Source: Euborellia annulipes
Lineage: Eukaryota; Arthropoda; Insecta; Dermaptera; Anisolabididae
DNA length: 64,000 nucleotides
Direction: 5' to 3'
Assembly (NCBI GenBank): GCA_023213315.1
Contig: JAKCPI010031546.1
Coordinates: 62,001-126,000 of the forward strand
Shown here: piece after piece, positions 56,772 to 64,000 of the stretch
Position numbering within the stretch: the stretch's first letter is position 1
How the letters are laid out: each line of letters begins with the position of its first letter
Made by a program: the position numbers and the translations under genes
The notes under the pieces: model-generated
What the model was told of the DNA's origin: nothing
Database searches by the model: none
The model's input: the letters and a program-made list of their open reading frames with translations, nothing else

Positions 56772-56909
56772 TCACTGGGCAATCAAATCCCATGCGTTGA
56801 GATTCTCATGATTTGAGCAGAGACCCATCTTGAGACGAGAGCCCGCCTGTGCTGGGCTGCCCACTGCCAGACATGTGCCTGAAGCCACATTGTAGATCGG
56901 ACTCTCCTT
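56772..56909 (-). CDS. Pgant35A: Pgant terminal exon: lectin repeat gamma and stop
   Basis: Acceptor TTGGTGTTACAG; 45 codons [33 protein letters not shown]... to NAWDLIAQ, then TGA at 56,774-56,772. It is separated from the previous exon by a 1-kb intron filled with two Fam-1 copies. Its higher GC content differs from the other exons. Confidence 0.9.
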   Translation of the reverse strand, partial: KESPIYNVASGTCLAVGSPAQAGSRLKMGLCSNHENLNAWDLIAQ

Positions 56910-59900
56910 CTGTAACACCAAGAAAGATGTCTTAACAATAATTTTCATCTTAGTTTACTTTTCACAGAGATAAAAATCTAGTGTGACTGGTCGCACCAGA
57001 TTTTTTTTGTGTCGAGATATATTTAGTTTCCGCCAATATATTATAATTCAAGATGTAAAATTTGCATCTAAAAAATATTTGATTTGTGAATTTTAATCAA
57101 AATTGTTGTAGCGAATTTTGAGAAAATCGAAAAAAACTGAAAAAGTACATCAGTAAAGTACTAGTACTTTTTGGCTGAATTTGTTCAAAAAAACCGTGTC
57201 GCGTCCCAGGAGGGTAGCTAACTTAAATATAAAATTTCAACCTCATAGCTCTTTTCGTTCTTGAGATATTTTGTTCACAGACACACACACAGAGAGACAG
57301 ACCATGTCTCGAAAACCACTTTTTTGGATTAGGGCACCTCAAAACGTGTATATCCATCAAAATCTCGACATCGAATTTTTGACATGAATCCAATACTTTC
57401 TATATATATATTACATATACTTAGGTAGGAGAAAGTAAAAATTAATGTAAAATGTTTATATTAATATATTACAATCATAGACCTATATATTTAAAAATCT
57501 GGTGTGACTTTTAAAGAGGATCTAAAAGATAATTGATTTATGAATTTTAATCAAAATCGTTAGAGCCGATTTTGAGAAATTCGAAAAAAAACTGAAAAAG
57601 TACTTAAGTAAAGTACTAGTACTTTTGGCTGATTTTGTTTAAAAGCTTATTTACATGAGTTCGGGGGGTGCCTAATTTAAATATAAAATTTCAACCTCCT
57701 AGTTCATTTCCTTAATGGTTAAAAATGTCCACATAGATACACACACATATTTTTGGACTCAGGGGACCTCAAAACATGTATATCTATCAAAATCTCGATA
57801 TCGAATTTTTGACATGATCGCAATACTTTCTACATATTACATAGATAGACAAGAGAAAGTAAAAAAAGAAGTATTTTTCTAAAATTAAAAACAATATTAA
57901 TAACCCAGAATAAATTTCAACAATTAGAGGATTGATAATTAAAAATTACTTTAGCATTATGGTTCCATTCTTGATCGCCTTTCATCTCGTGACATTTCGA
58001 AATTCGTGGAGAATTTTCTCCGGGGTCTAAGCATAATAATTGGGCAAGCACGAGTTCGCGTTTGTCCGTTTCATGCCAAATCTGAAAATAAAATTGAAAT
58101 ATTAGCTTTACAGTTTTTCTTCTTTCAATAACAAAAGCAGCTTTTTCTTAGCTATGATTGTTAAATAAAATACTCACTTGACTTTTGACTCGAAGGCAAG
58201 GAGTAAGTATAAGATGAGCGCCTTTCGTTTTAATATCTTTAGAAGATGTGACGCAAAAATTGGTTCCACTAAGACGCAACTAAAAATAAATTAAATAATG
58301 TTAATAAAAATTATAATAGTAATTGATGTTGGTTGGAGAAGATGAGATGCCGGGATAAAGAAGGCAGCAATAAGTTTTCAGCTTTGAAAATTTTATTGGA
58401 AAATGTATCAAAACGAAATTTTAAATTAATATATATAAAAATGGCAATTAGAGCCACAAATTGATTTAAATTTTAATTAAAAATTTTATTCAAATGATTT
58501 GAATTTTTGTTTACTTAGAAATGTATAACATACAATATTTCATATTAAATGACATTTCAATATTATTATGAAATATTAATTAAGTTTTTATAAAAAACGA
58601 AGTTTTTTTCCGAGCAAGGAATATACACCATATACTCGTATACAGTATATTCGCTTACTGCTCGGCAAAATAATGTATATATACCTAAAGGAAAAAACAC
58701 ATTACAACATATTGCTTGTTGAGAATCATAGTGACGAAAGTCCAAAAATTCAATTTTTGAGTTAAACAGAAAATTTTTTTTTTTTTTCTCTTTTTCCCCC
58801 TAAAAACTACGAAAAGTTGTTGAAACGTCTTCTCTTTTGATTGCCTAAGTGGCGAAAATATATTTCCATTCTTTGCTATTGATTCTGGCCAATTCATTTG
58901 TTGCTCTGCTATTTAATTAAATGTATATGTTTATAAAATTTTCAAACGTCTTTTCTCGAATTGTTCAATTTCGGACTTTTGCCACTATAATTCTCAGCAG
59001 GTGATATAACTGTTATTATAAATTACATACTGTATAAAAATTTTGTTCTGAATAAGATGGTTTGCTAAATTAATATATGTAATTTAATACATCAATCTCA
59101 TTAATACTAAAATAGGTAAATATTGTCCTTAATGAGAAAATAAAGCACATCATTTTACCTGATAAGATGCAATGTAATTTCTTTCACGTAAATGCCATGG
59201 TTGATATTTTTTTTGCTCCAAACCAGCTGATGCCCATTTCTTTTTTAATCGATTCTCCTAAAAAAAATTGAGAAAAATAGTATAAAATCAATTTAAAAAT
59301 AAATTTATAAAGACCACGTATATTTTATAACGAACCCTAGATATTAAAATATACTAGACATAATAAAGATTAATACATAATAGTAATACCTGGTTTAAAG
59401 ATCCCGGTAATTCTTGTTCTGGGTATACATTCTCTAAATACCAGTTAAAAGTTTTACATTTCAGATCTGTACGAAGTTTATATCGCTGTGATACATCTCC
59501 ATAGTTTATCGTTCGTGCCTCAGGGCGAGTATTTAAAAAATGTTCCTACAAACAAAACTAAATGAGTATCTATGAAATAAAAATGTCTAATATATTTCTT
59601 TAAAAACCTATTCTAACAGATTAAAAAAAAATTTTGTAAAAGAAAAATGAAAATAGATAAAGGTCTTTGATTATTAAAGCTTTTGTTATTTGTATTATTA
59701 TTATTATAATGTGAGTTTTTAATTATAGACCACATTTTGTATTAATTAATTATTAAAAATATTTAAATACTGTACAACGTTTCGACTGCTATGCAGTCGT
59801 TTTCAAGTATTGTACACTTGCTCCGACTCACGTAAACTAACCTCTAAGGGACCATTACGAGCATTTTATATTCAACGACATCAGCGCCATCTACAGTCAT

Positions 59901-62900
59901 TTCTATGAAGTTAGACTCAAACTTGAGGGTTTGTGACTTCATAATTTTAATAATTAATTAATACAAAATGTGGTCTATAATTTTTTTTTTTTTTTTTATA
60001 AAAACATTCACACTTTTTCTCATTCACACTCACACTCACACACACATTCACACAGTCTTTTCGGCAACTTAGGCCATATAAGACTTTGACGATAACCGTT
60101 GTAGAGAAAATATCTATTGTGGGTTGAGGCATTTCTATTTAAGCCATCTGGTATCCAAATGGCTAAATAAATCGGCCTGGGTCCGAACCCGCGACGTTTG
60201 GTCTATAATTAAAAACTTCCTTGAAAAAGATAAAGGGGGCCCGGGGGGCGGGGCTCCGGGAAGAGAATATCCCCTCCCCCCCCGGGGCCCGGGTTCCTTT
60301 CCCCCCCCCCGGGGAAAAAATTTTTTTTATTTTATTATAATTTAATTTAAAAAAGGAGGGGGGGGGGGTAAAAGGGGGCGGGGGGGCGGAAAAAAAAAAA
60401 AAAAAAAAAAAAAGATAAAGGTATTATTTCGATAGAGGCCACCCTTTTGACAGATTTTCACTTCTTTTATTATATTTTTGAACTGTGACGTTTAAACGTA
60501 AACCATAAAATATTTTTAATATATAAATAAAAGGTATTATTGATACAGCCACTTAATCTTATATCTATAAAAGGTATTACTTTATATTCGTCCATCCAAA
60601 CTTGGGCGACTCGAGCAGAATTCCTTGTCATGGTATCAACTCCATTTGGTGCTGAATAGGGGCGCCGTTTGCGAAACACATGACCCACCCGAGAACAAGG
60701 AATCACTTCCAATGAACCGCCGCACATCCATATCTTCAAAAAAAATATATATATATTTCAAAAATTAAATAAGACAAATAAATATAAATAAAATTACCCT
60801 AAATGATATTTCAAGATTTTCTCCTCCCCAAATATCCATTCCACTATCATATTCACCTAGTTGGTGAAAATATTCCCGATCCATAGCGAAAAGACCTCCG
60901 GCCATTGTAGGAGACCTAGTAGAAAAAAACTTTTGAGAATAGAATAAAAATTTTTATATAATAAAATAAATTTTTTCTTACGATATAGCTTTGACGAAAT
61001 CATTATCATTCTTTAATGAATTTTTTGGAACGTTTTCCCATTTGAAATGGAGGCCCCAATTGAATCCGCCTCTGACAAGTGGAGAAGAGGAATATTCAAA
61101 TGTATCACTATTAATTATATCTATAATTGGAGTAACTACTCGAGTTCTATCCTCTTGGATTCGAGACAATAAAGGCTCCAGCCAACCAACATTTACTTCA
61201 ACATGTGAATCCAAAAATACCAGCACCTGAAAATTAATAGATTGGGCGATGAATGAATGATGAATGTTTAATGAAATCAATGCATATGTATGAAATACAT
61301 TAATTTATAATGAATATTTTTGAATAAATACATTGATAACATCTATAAACACCAACATTTATAAGATTTTAGGATAAAAATTAGTTCAAAGTATAAAAAT
61401 TTTAACTAAAAATTGTATACTATATATTGCCAATTAGTGAGAGAATAATAGGGTACCGTATTAGAAGAGTGAAATAAGATATATTATATTATTATTACAT
61501 CGCCAACAGAGTGTTCAGCTCCAAACATTCGTGCACGAATTAATCCTTCTCGACGGGGAGTTTTAAGCAATCGGATTTTCTTAAAATTATGAAGTGCTGT
61601 TTCCAGATCAGGATGAAGATCCTCTAAAAATATTAATAAAAAATAAAAGAGAGTAAACAAGAATGAAAGCAAATGATTTTGAAAAAAAAATGTAATTAAT
61701 TCTTCAAAGTGAATGGGAGATGAGTGATTTGACTGGGCATGTTTGGTGCATACCGGTCACAAAATAGGATCATTTAATCGTTAAAATCGCTGGTTAGAGT
61801 TCTAAATATGCTCACTCAGTCAATACAATCATCTTAATCGAAAAAATGATATATAATATTGATTTGTTATTTTGAAAACACCTATAATTAACTTTTATTA
61901 ATTTATTTTAAATGCTTCTTTTTCAATGAGAGATGGAACGGAACTGAGAGATGGAATGGATATATGTATATAAATATATATAGTTCCGGGGTGACCTAGC
62001 CGGAGCTCGGTCGTTTGTTTGTTTTTGATAAAATTGGAAAAAACTAAAAAAGTACATCAGTAAAGTATTAGTACTCGAGGTCAAAAGTAGTTTGTTGTGT
62101 ATACTGGAAATAGGAAATATTTAAAATTTGAAAGGAAACGTCAAAGGGAATATTGAGAAAATTAGAAACAACTAAAAAAGTATATCAGTAAAGTACTAGT
62201 ACCCGAATTTTCCCAAAGCGGACCAGCAATTCCATATTGGTGCCGAAGACAGTATATATTTTAAATATGAAAAAATCATTCACCCGTTTTCGAGAACTGA
62301 TGTGCTTACAAACAAACAAACGTCCATTGCTCGTTTAATAGTATAAGATAAGATAAGGTTATTTTGTTGATAGGGTTTTAGAAATTTATATTTAAAAAAT
62401 ATTTTAATAAATTACCTAAATCACTAAAATCATCAACTAAAACGATTTCTTCTAACAGTTCATCTTTTGTTCTATCTAATACACTGTGTAGAGTTCTTAA
62501 AAGAGTATTAAAATGTTCATTATAAAAACAGACAACAATACTGGCTTTCAATGTAATTTGAGGATAAGTTATATTTTTACATCTGAAAAAAAATACAATG
62601 AAAATTAAAAATACGAATATAAATAAATGTATATATGAATAATGCTTTTTTTTGAATGGTAATAATAATTTGAAATTAGAGTTAAGAGTCATTTATAGCT
62701 CGAATAAGGACAATACTGATTAATTTACAACAATAAATGTATATGAGAAAACTATTTGAGGAAAGCATACATTTTTGAAAAAAAAAAAAAAAAAATCTTT
62801 TTTAATAAAATAATTATTTTAAAAAAATTAATTTTCAGGCAAAAAACATCGATTATTTCCACTCAAATTAAAAAAAGGAGGCAAAGAGTTTCTACTAGGT

Positions 62901-63671
62901 GGAATGTATGACATATGGTTTCCGGACAGTTTTTTTTTTGAGCCAAAATAAGTCTTGTAATCATAAAGTGCTCCAATTCTTAAGGGCGCATCGTGCAGTG
63001 AGTGCCGAAGTTTAGTCCCAACCGTGAGTTTTCTACATGTGATTATTTCATTGTTTTTTTTAATATGAAATATTTTTAATGAAAATTTTCTAATAAGGAA
63101 TTTGATCATCCTTTATAAAAATGAAATAATCACATGTAGAAGGCGCATGGGTGAGACTTGACTTTGGCAATCACTATATTATGTCATAAAATTGAACAAA
63201 CATAAGTATTTATTGAGCTTTTGGGCGTCGGTTTCGTCTGTAATGTCAGCTGATAAGGAAATCAATGCGCCAAAAGTATAATAAAGAAAAAATTCTGCCT
63301 ATTTGATTCCAATGAATAGACATAAGTATTCATTATTCCACTTTAAATACTTAGGAGTTGGTGCACAAAGTATAATCATCAACTGGTTTGATTTTTGTGC
63401 ATTTTTCATTTAGTTATGCATTAAAATAGAAAAATGGGACTTTAATCAAATACAAGATTCTTTACAGCTAATTTGCCCATTTCCAATATAAAATATAACC
63501 ATTTATTGTAATAAAAAAGATTGAATATTTACAAATGATGTCTTGTGTCTGGAATTTTCCTGTGTAAAGATAACCGATTTGAGACAAGAATATTATAAGC
63601 GTATTTTTGATAACCGTAGTCTCTGAAATTCTGGTCTTGAATCGTCCTAACGAGACCCAATTCTTCCAGGC
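56772..63671 (-). CDS. Pgant35A: Polypeptide N-acetylgalactosaminyltransferase, GALNT11/Pgant35A type (3' eleven exons)
   Basis: Transfers GalNAc from UDP-GalNAc to Ser/Thr of secreted and membrane proteins in the Golgi (GT27, mucin-type O-glycosylation). Eleven exons with GT-AG introns and matching phases: 63,533-63,671; 62,416-62,582; 61,499-61,623; 60,982-61,226; 60,798-60,915; 60,581-60,733; 59,390-59,545; 59,159-59,257; 58,178-58,279; 57,950-58,081; 56,772-56,909. Together they give 523 residues to a TGA stop; the cytoplasmic tail, membrane anchor and first exons lie off the right edge. In visible numbering: GT1 motif around [11 protein letters not shown] (75-85) and [11 protein letters not shown]; metal-binding DSH 149-151; [24 protein letters not shown] from 226; WGGEN 254-258; [11 protein letters not shown] with metal-ligand His 282; ricin lectin domain from about 397 with CLD and QEW motifs. 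[29 protein letters not shown] and CSRVGH match GALNT11, known to act on Notch and LDL-receptor-type proteins. The usual DSHCE is DSHVE here. Confidence 0.93.
56976..57439 (-). mobile_element. Fam-1 element in the last Pgant intron, copy A
   Basis: CTAGTGTGACTGGTCGCACC hairpin remnant, TGTGTCGAGATATATTTAGT, an internal deletion, CATCAGTAAAGTACTAGTAC, ACACACACAGAGAGACAGAC, GAATTTTTGACATGAATCC and a short ACTTTCT end. Confidence 0.65.
57496..57866 (-). mobile_element. Fam-1 element in the last Pgant intron, copy B
   Basis: TCTGGTGTGACTTTTAAAGA joins the end to the middle by deletion, then TTAGAGCCGATTTTGAGAAA, CAAAACATGTATATCTATCA and TTTCTACATATTAC...GAGAAAGTAAAA. Confidence 0.6.
57950..58081 (-). 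CDS. Pgant35A: Pgant exon: lectin repeat beta
   Basis: Acceptor TTATTTTCAG; 44 codons [20 protein letters not shown], with [14 protein letters not shown]; donor AAA|GTAATT. Both the CLD and QxW motifs of a GalNAc-binding repeat are intact. Confidence 0.9.
58178..58279 (-). CDS. Pgant35A: Pgant exon: lectin repeat alpha
   Basis: Acceptor TTATTTTTAG; 34 codons [34 protein letters not shown]; donor CAA|GTGAGT. The Cys pair is that of the first beta-trefoil repeat; the Q of QxW is the last codon and IW opens the next exon. Confidence 0.88.
59159..59257 (-). CDS. Pgant35A: Pgant exon: linker to the lectin domain
   Basis: Acceptor TTTTTTTTAG; 33 codons [20 protein letters not shown] then [13 protein letters not shown]; donor CAG|GTAAAA. 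Little conserved sequence is expected here; phase and continuity support it. Confidence 0.85.
59390..59545 (-). CDS. Pgant35A: Pgant exon: end of the catalytic domain
   Basis: Acceptor TTTGTTTGTAG; 52 codons [20 protein letters not shown] ... [20 protein letters not shown] ... LNQ; donor CAG|GTATTA. CKxFxWYLxNVYPE is the conserved C-cap of the catalytic domain. Confidence 0.92.
59690..59990. repeat. Palindromic repeat P3, copy in a Pgant intron
   Basis: Arms TTTTTAATTATAGACCACAT and AAATGTGGTCTATAATTTTT are inverted at the ends. The interior contains a hammerhead-like motif and CATCAGCGCCATCTACAGTC. The related copy is at 26,990-27,220. Confidence 0.65.
59768..59815 (-). ncRNA. Hammerhead-like motif, P3
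   Basis: Minus strand: GTACAATAC, TTGAAAA, extra C, long perfect stem II GACTGC-ATA-GCAGTC, GAAAC, GTT, GTACAGTA. Stem I would be TAC/GTA, a 2x2 internal loop, then TGTAC/CAGTA partial pairing; H17 is T. The strand shows the U3/A8 core exchange. Confidence 0.42.
59995..60205 (-). repeat. SINE-B in a Pgant intron
   Basis: Minus orientation: CATTCACACTTTTTCTCATT, CACACAGTCTTTTCGGCAAC, TTAGGCCATATAAGACTTTG, ACGATAACCGTTG, GTATCCAAATGGCTAAATAA, CCGAACCCGCGACGTTTGG. Nearly full length. Confidence 0.65.
60230..60415. other. Extreme homopolymer stretch, possible assembly artefact
   Basis: Successive runs of G, C, A and T in blocks of 4-24 (for example GGGGGGCGGGGC, CCCCCCCCGGGGCCCGGG, then a 24-A run), bordered by repeated AAAAGATAAAGG words. 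The texture differs from everything else in the window and resembles noise from low-quality consensus. It lies in an intron, so the gene model is unaffected. Confidence 0.6.
60581..60733 (-). CDS. Pgant35A: Pgant exon: VGH metal-ligand region
   Basis: Acceptor TTTTTTGAAG; 51 codons from [20 protein letters not shown] to [11 protein letters not shown]; donor [28 protein letters not shown] follows the GALNT11 pattern. Confidence 0.92.
60798..60915 (-). CDS. Pgant35A: Pgant exon: Gal/GalNAc-T motif
   Basis: Acceptor TTTCTACTAG; 39 codons [20 protein letters not shown] then [19 protein letters not shown]; donor AGG|GTAATT. Holds the acceptor-side WGGEN motif. Confidence 0.92.
60982..61226 (-). 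CDS. Pgant35A: Pgant exon: DSH motif and WGLHFKW region
   Basis: Acceptor TTAATTTTCAG; 81 codons from [20 protein letters not shown] to NDNDFVKAI; donor TC|GTAAG. It carries the Mn-binding DxH. Cys of the usual DSHCE is replaced by Val. Confidence 0.92.
61499..61623 (-). CDS. Pgant35A: Pgant exon: REGLIRAR segment
   Basis: Acceptor ATATTTTTAG; 41 codons with [20 protein letters not shown] and GAEHSVGD; donor GAT|GTAATA. The REGLIRxR run is invariant in the family and shapes the UDP-GalNAc site. Confidence 0.92.
62020..62345 (-). mobile_element. Distant Fam-1 relative in a Pgant intron
   Basis: Two tandem copies of AAAAAGTACATCAGTAAAGTAnTAGTAC-type sequence (about 62,048 and 62,183) with CACCCGTTTTCGAGAACTGA and CAAACAAACAAACGTCC where Fam-1 has ACACAGACAGACC. 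The ends are different: GTGACCTAGCCGGAGCTCGG on the left. Confidence 0.4.
62416..62582 (-). CDS. Pgant35A: Pgant exon: start of the catalytic domain
   Basis: Acceptor TTTTTTTCAG; 55 codons starting CKNITYP and containing [20 protein letters not shown] and [11 protein letters not shown], the nucleotide-sugar binding part of the GT-A fold; donor G|GTAATT. Confidence 0.92.
62996..63176. mobile_element. Mariner-type MITE, copy 2, in a Pgant intron
   Basis: CAGTGAGTGCCGAAGTTTAG...CTACATGTGATTATTTCATT is mirrored by AATGAAATAATCACATGTAG-like sequence to GACTTTGGCAATCACTA. Same family as 1,078-1,288. TA follows on the right; the left flank is TG. Confidence 0.65.
63533..63671 (-). CDS. Pgant35A: Pgant exon: stem region before the catalytic domain
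   Basis: Acceptor TTTTTTACAG, two leftover bases, then [20 protein letters not shown], ...[20 protein letters not shown], donor TT|GTAAAT. The SxRxxxHRxxPDTR segment is the family hallmark just before the catalytic fold. The TT completes with the next exon's A to Leu. Confidence 0.88.
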
Positions 63672-63720
63672 CTGTAAAAAATAAATGATTGAAATTTCAT
63701 TCTATACAAATATATATATA

Positions 63721-64000
63721 CAGTCTATCTGAAAAAAACGCACCAAGAAAGAGTTGTCCGATGGAGACAAAATTTGGTGAATAGAATGATTATGTTCGGA
63801 ATAGAAAATGATTAAAATTTCAGAAAATTGAATGGTTTATTTCAGAGTTACATAGTTACAAAGTAAGGAGTCAATAAGATGGATGCAAGCTGCCACACGG
63901 CATGGCATAGACCGATATAGCTCGCGGATGGTCTTTTGGAATTTTTCCTGCCAAATTTGCTCCACTTATCGGGCTAGATCATCAACAGATCTCGAGGACA
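63721..64000 (-). mobile_element. Tc1-like transposon, 3' end with broken transposase
   Basis: The terminal repeat starts CAGTCTATCTGAAAAAAACG right after TA at the left edge. On the minus strand the C-terminal end of a Tc1-type transposase is readable: SVDDLAR, stop, VEQIWQEKFQKTIRELYRSM, PCRVAACI and a terminal stop. The in-frame TAA at 63,968-63,966 shows the copy is dead. The catalytic DDE part lies beyond the window. It sits in a Pgant intron. Confidence 0.75.

Noticed and set aside
62828..63109. Minus-strand frame between Pgant exons as an extra exon
   Set aside because: It overlaps the mariner MITE, shows no family motif, and the flanking exons (63,533 and 62,582) already join in phase.

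Overview
The window is strongly AT-rich, repeat-laden animal nuclear DNA. Its coding content is short exons with standard GT-AG introns, which points to an arthropod and most likely an insect. The first-exon sequence of an IGF2BP/Imp-type RNA-binding protein and a Pgant35A/GALNT11-type glycosyltransferase both look arthropod-like. The repeats remind me of planthopper (Hemiptera) genomes, but that is memory only and could not be checked.

Genes. All well-supported coding sequence is on the minus strand. (1) The right end, 56,772-63,671, carries eleven consecutive exons of a polypeptide N-acetylgalactosaminyltransferase (GT27, GALNT11/Pgant35A type). They run from the stem region through the catalytic domain and the C-terminal ricin-type lectin domain to the stop codon; the 5' exons lie beyond the right edge. 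(2) At the left end, 3,458-3,632 is the first coding exon of Imp (first RRM), with a GC-rich promoter/5'UTR to its right. The rest of Imp lies beyond the left edge, so 1-3,457 is Imp intron 1. (3) Between them are four small, phase-compatible exon-like segments on the minus strand (42,226-42,302; 29,276-29,367; 19,130-19,187; 6,029-6,156). They may form the 3' part of one unrecognised gene with introns above 10 kb. Orphan GC-rich promoter-like blocks lie near 33.0, 38.2 and 44.9 kb.

Everything else is mainly mobile DNA. I recognise: two tRNA-headed SINE families; hAT-type MITEs with 8-bp target duplications; PIF/Harbinger-like MITEs with TAA duplications; mariner-type MITEs; a Tc1-like transposase relic; a 5'-truncated non-LTR retrotransposon nested in another repeat; and a very abundant non-autonomous family (here 'Fam-1', ends ACTTTCTC and ATCTGGTGTGAC) that ends in hairpins on both sides. 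There are several long palindromes of 200-700 bp.

The most interesting signal is a small RNA-like motif that recurs in otherwise unrelated palindromic repeats: an outer helix, (C/T)TGANNA or TTGAAAA, a hairpin, GAAAC, then GT(C/T) and the closing outer strand. This is the topology of a hammerhead ribozyme with a minimal stem III, as described for Penelope-like elements and retrozymes. It carries an extra base before stem II and an apparently compensated C3-G8 to U3-A8 core exchange.
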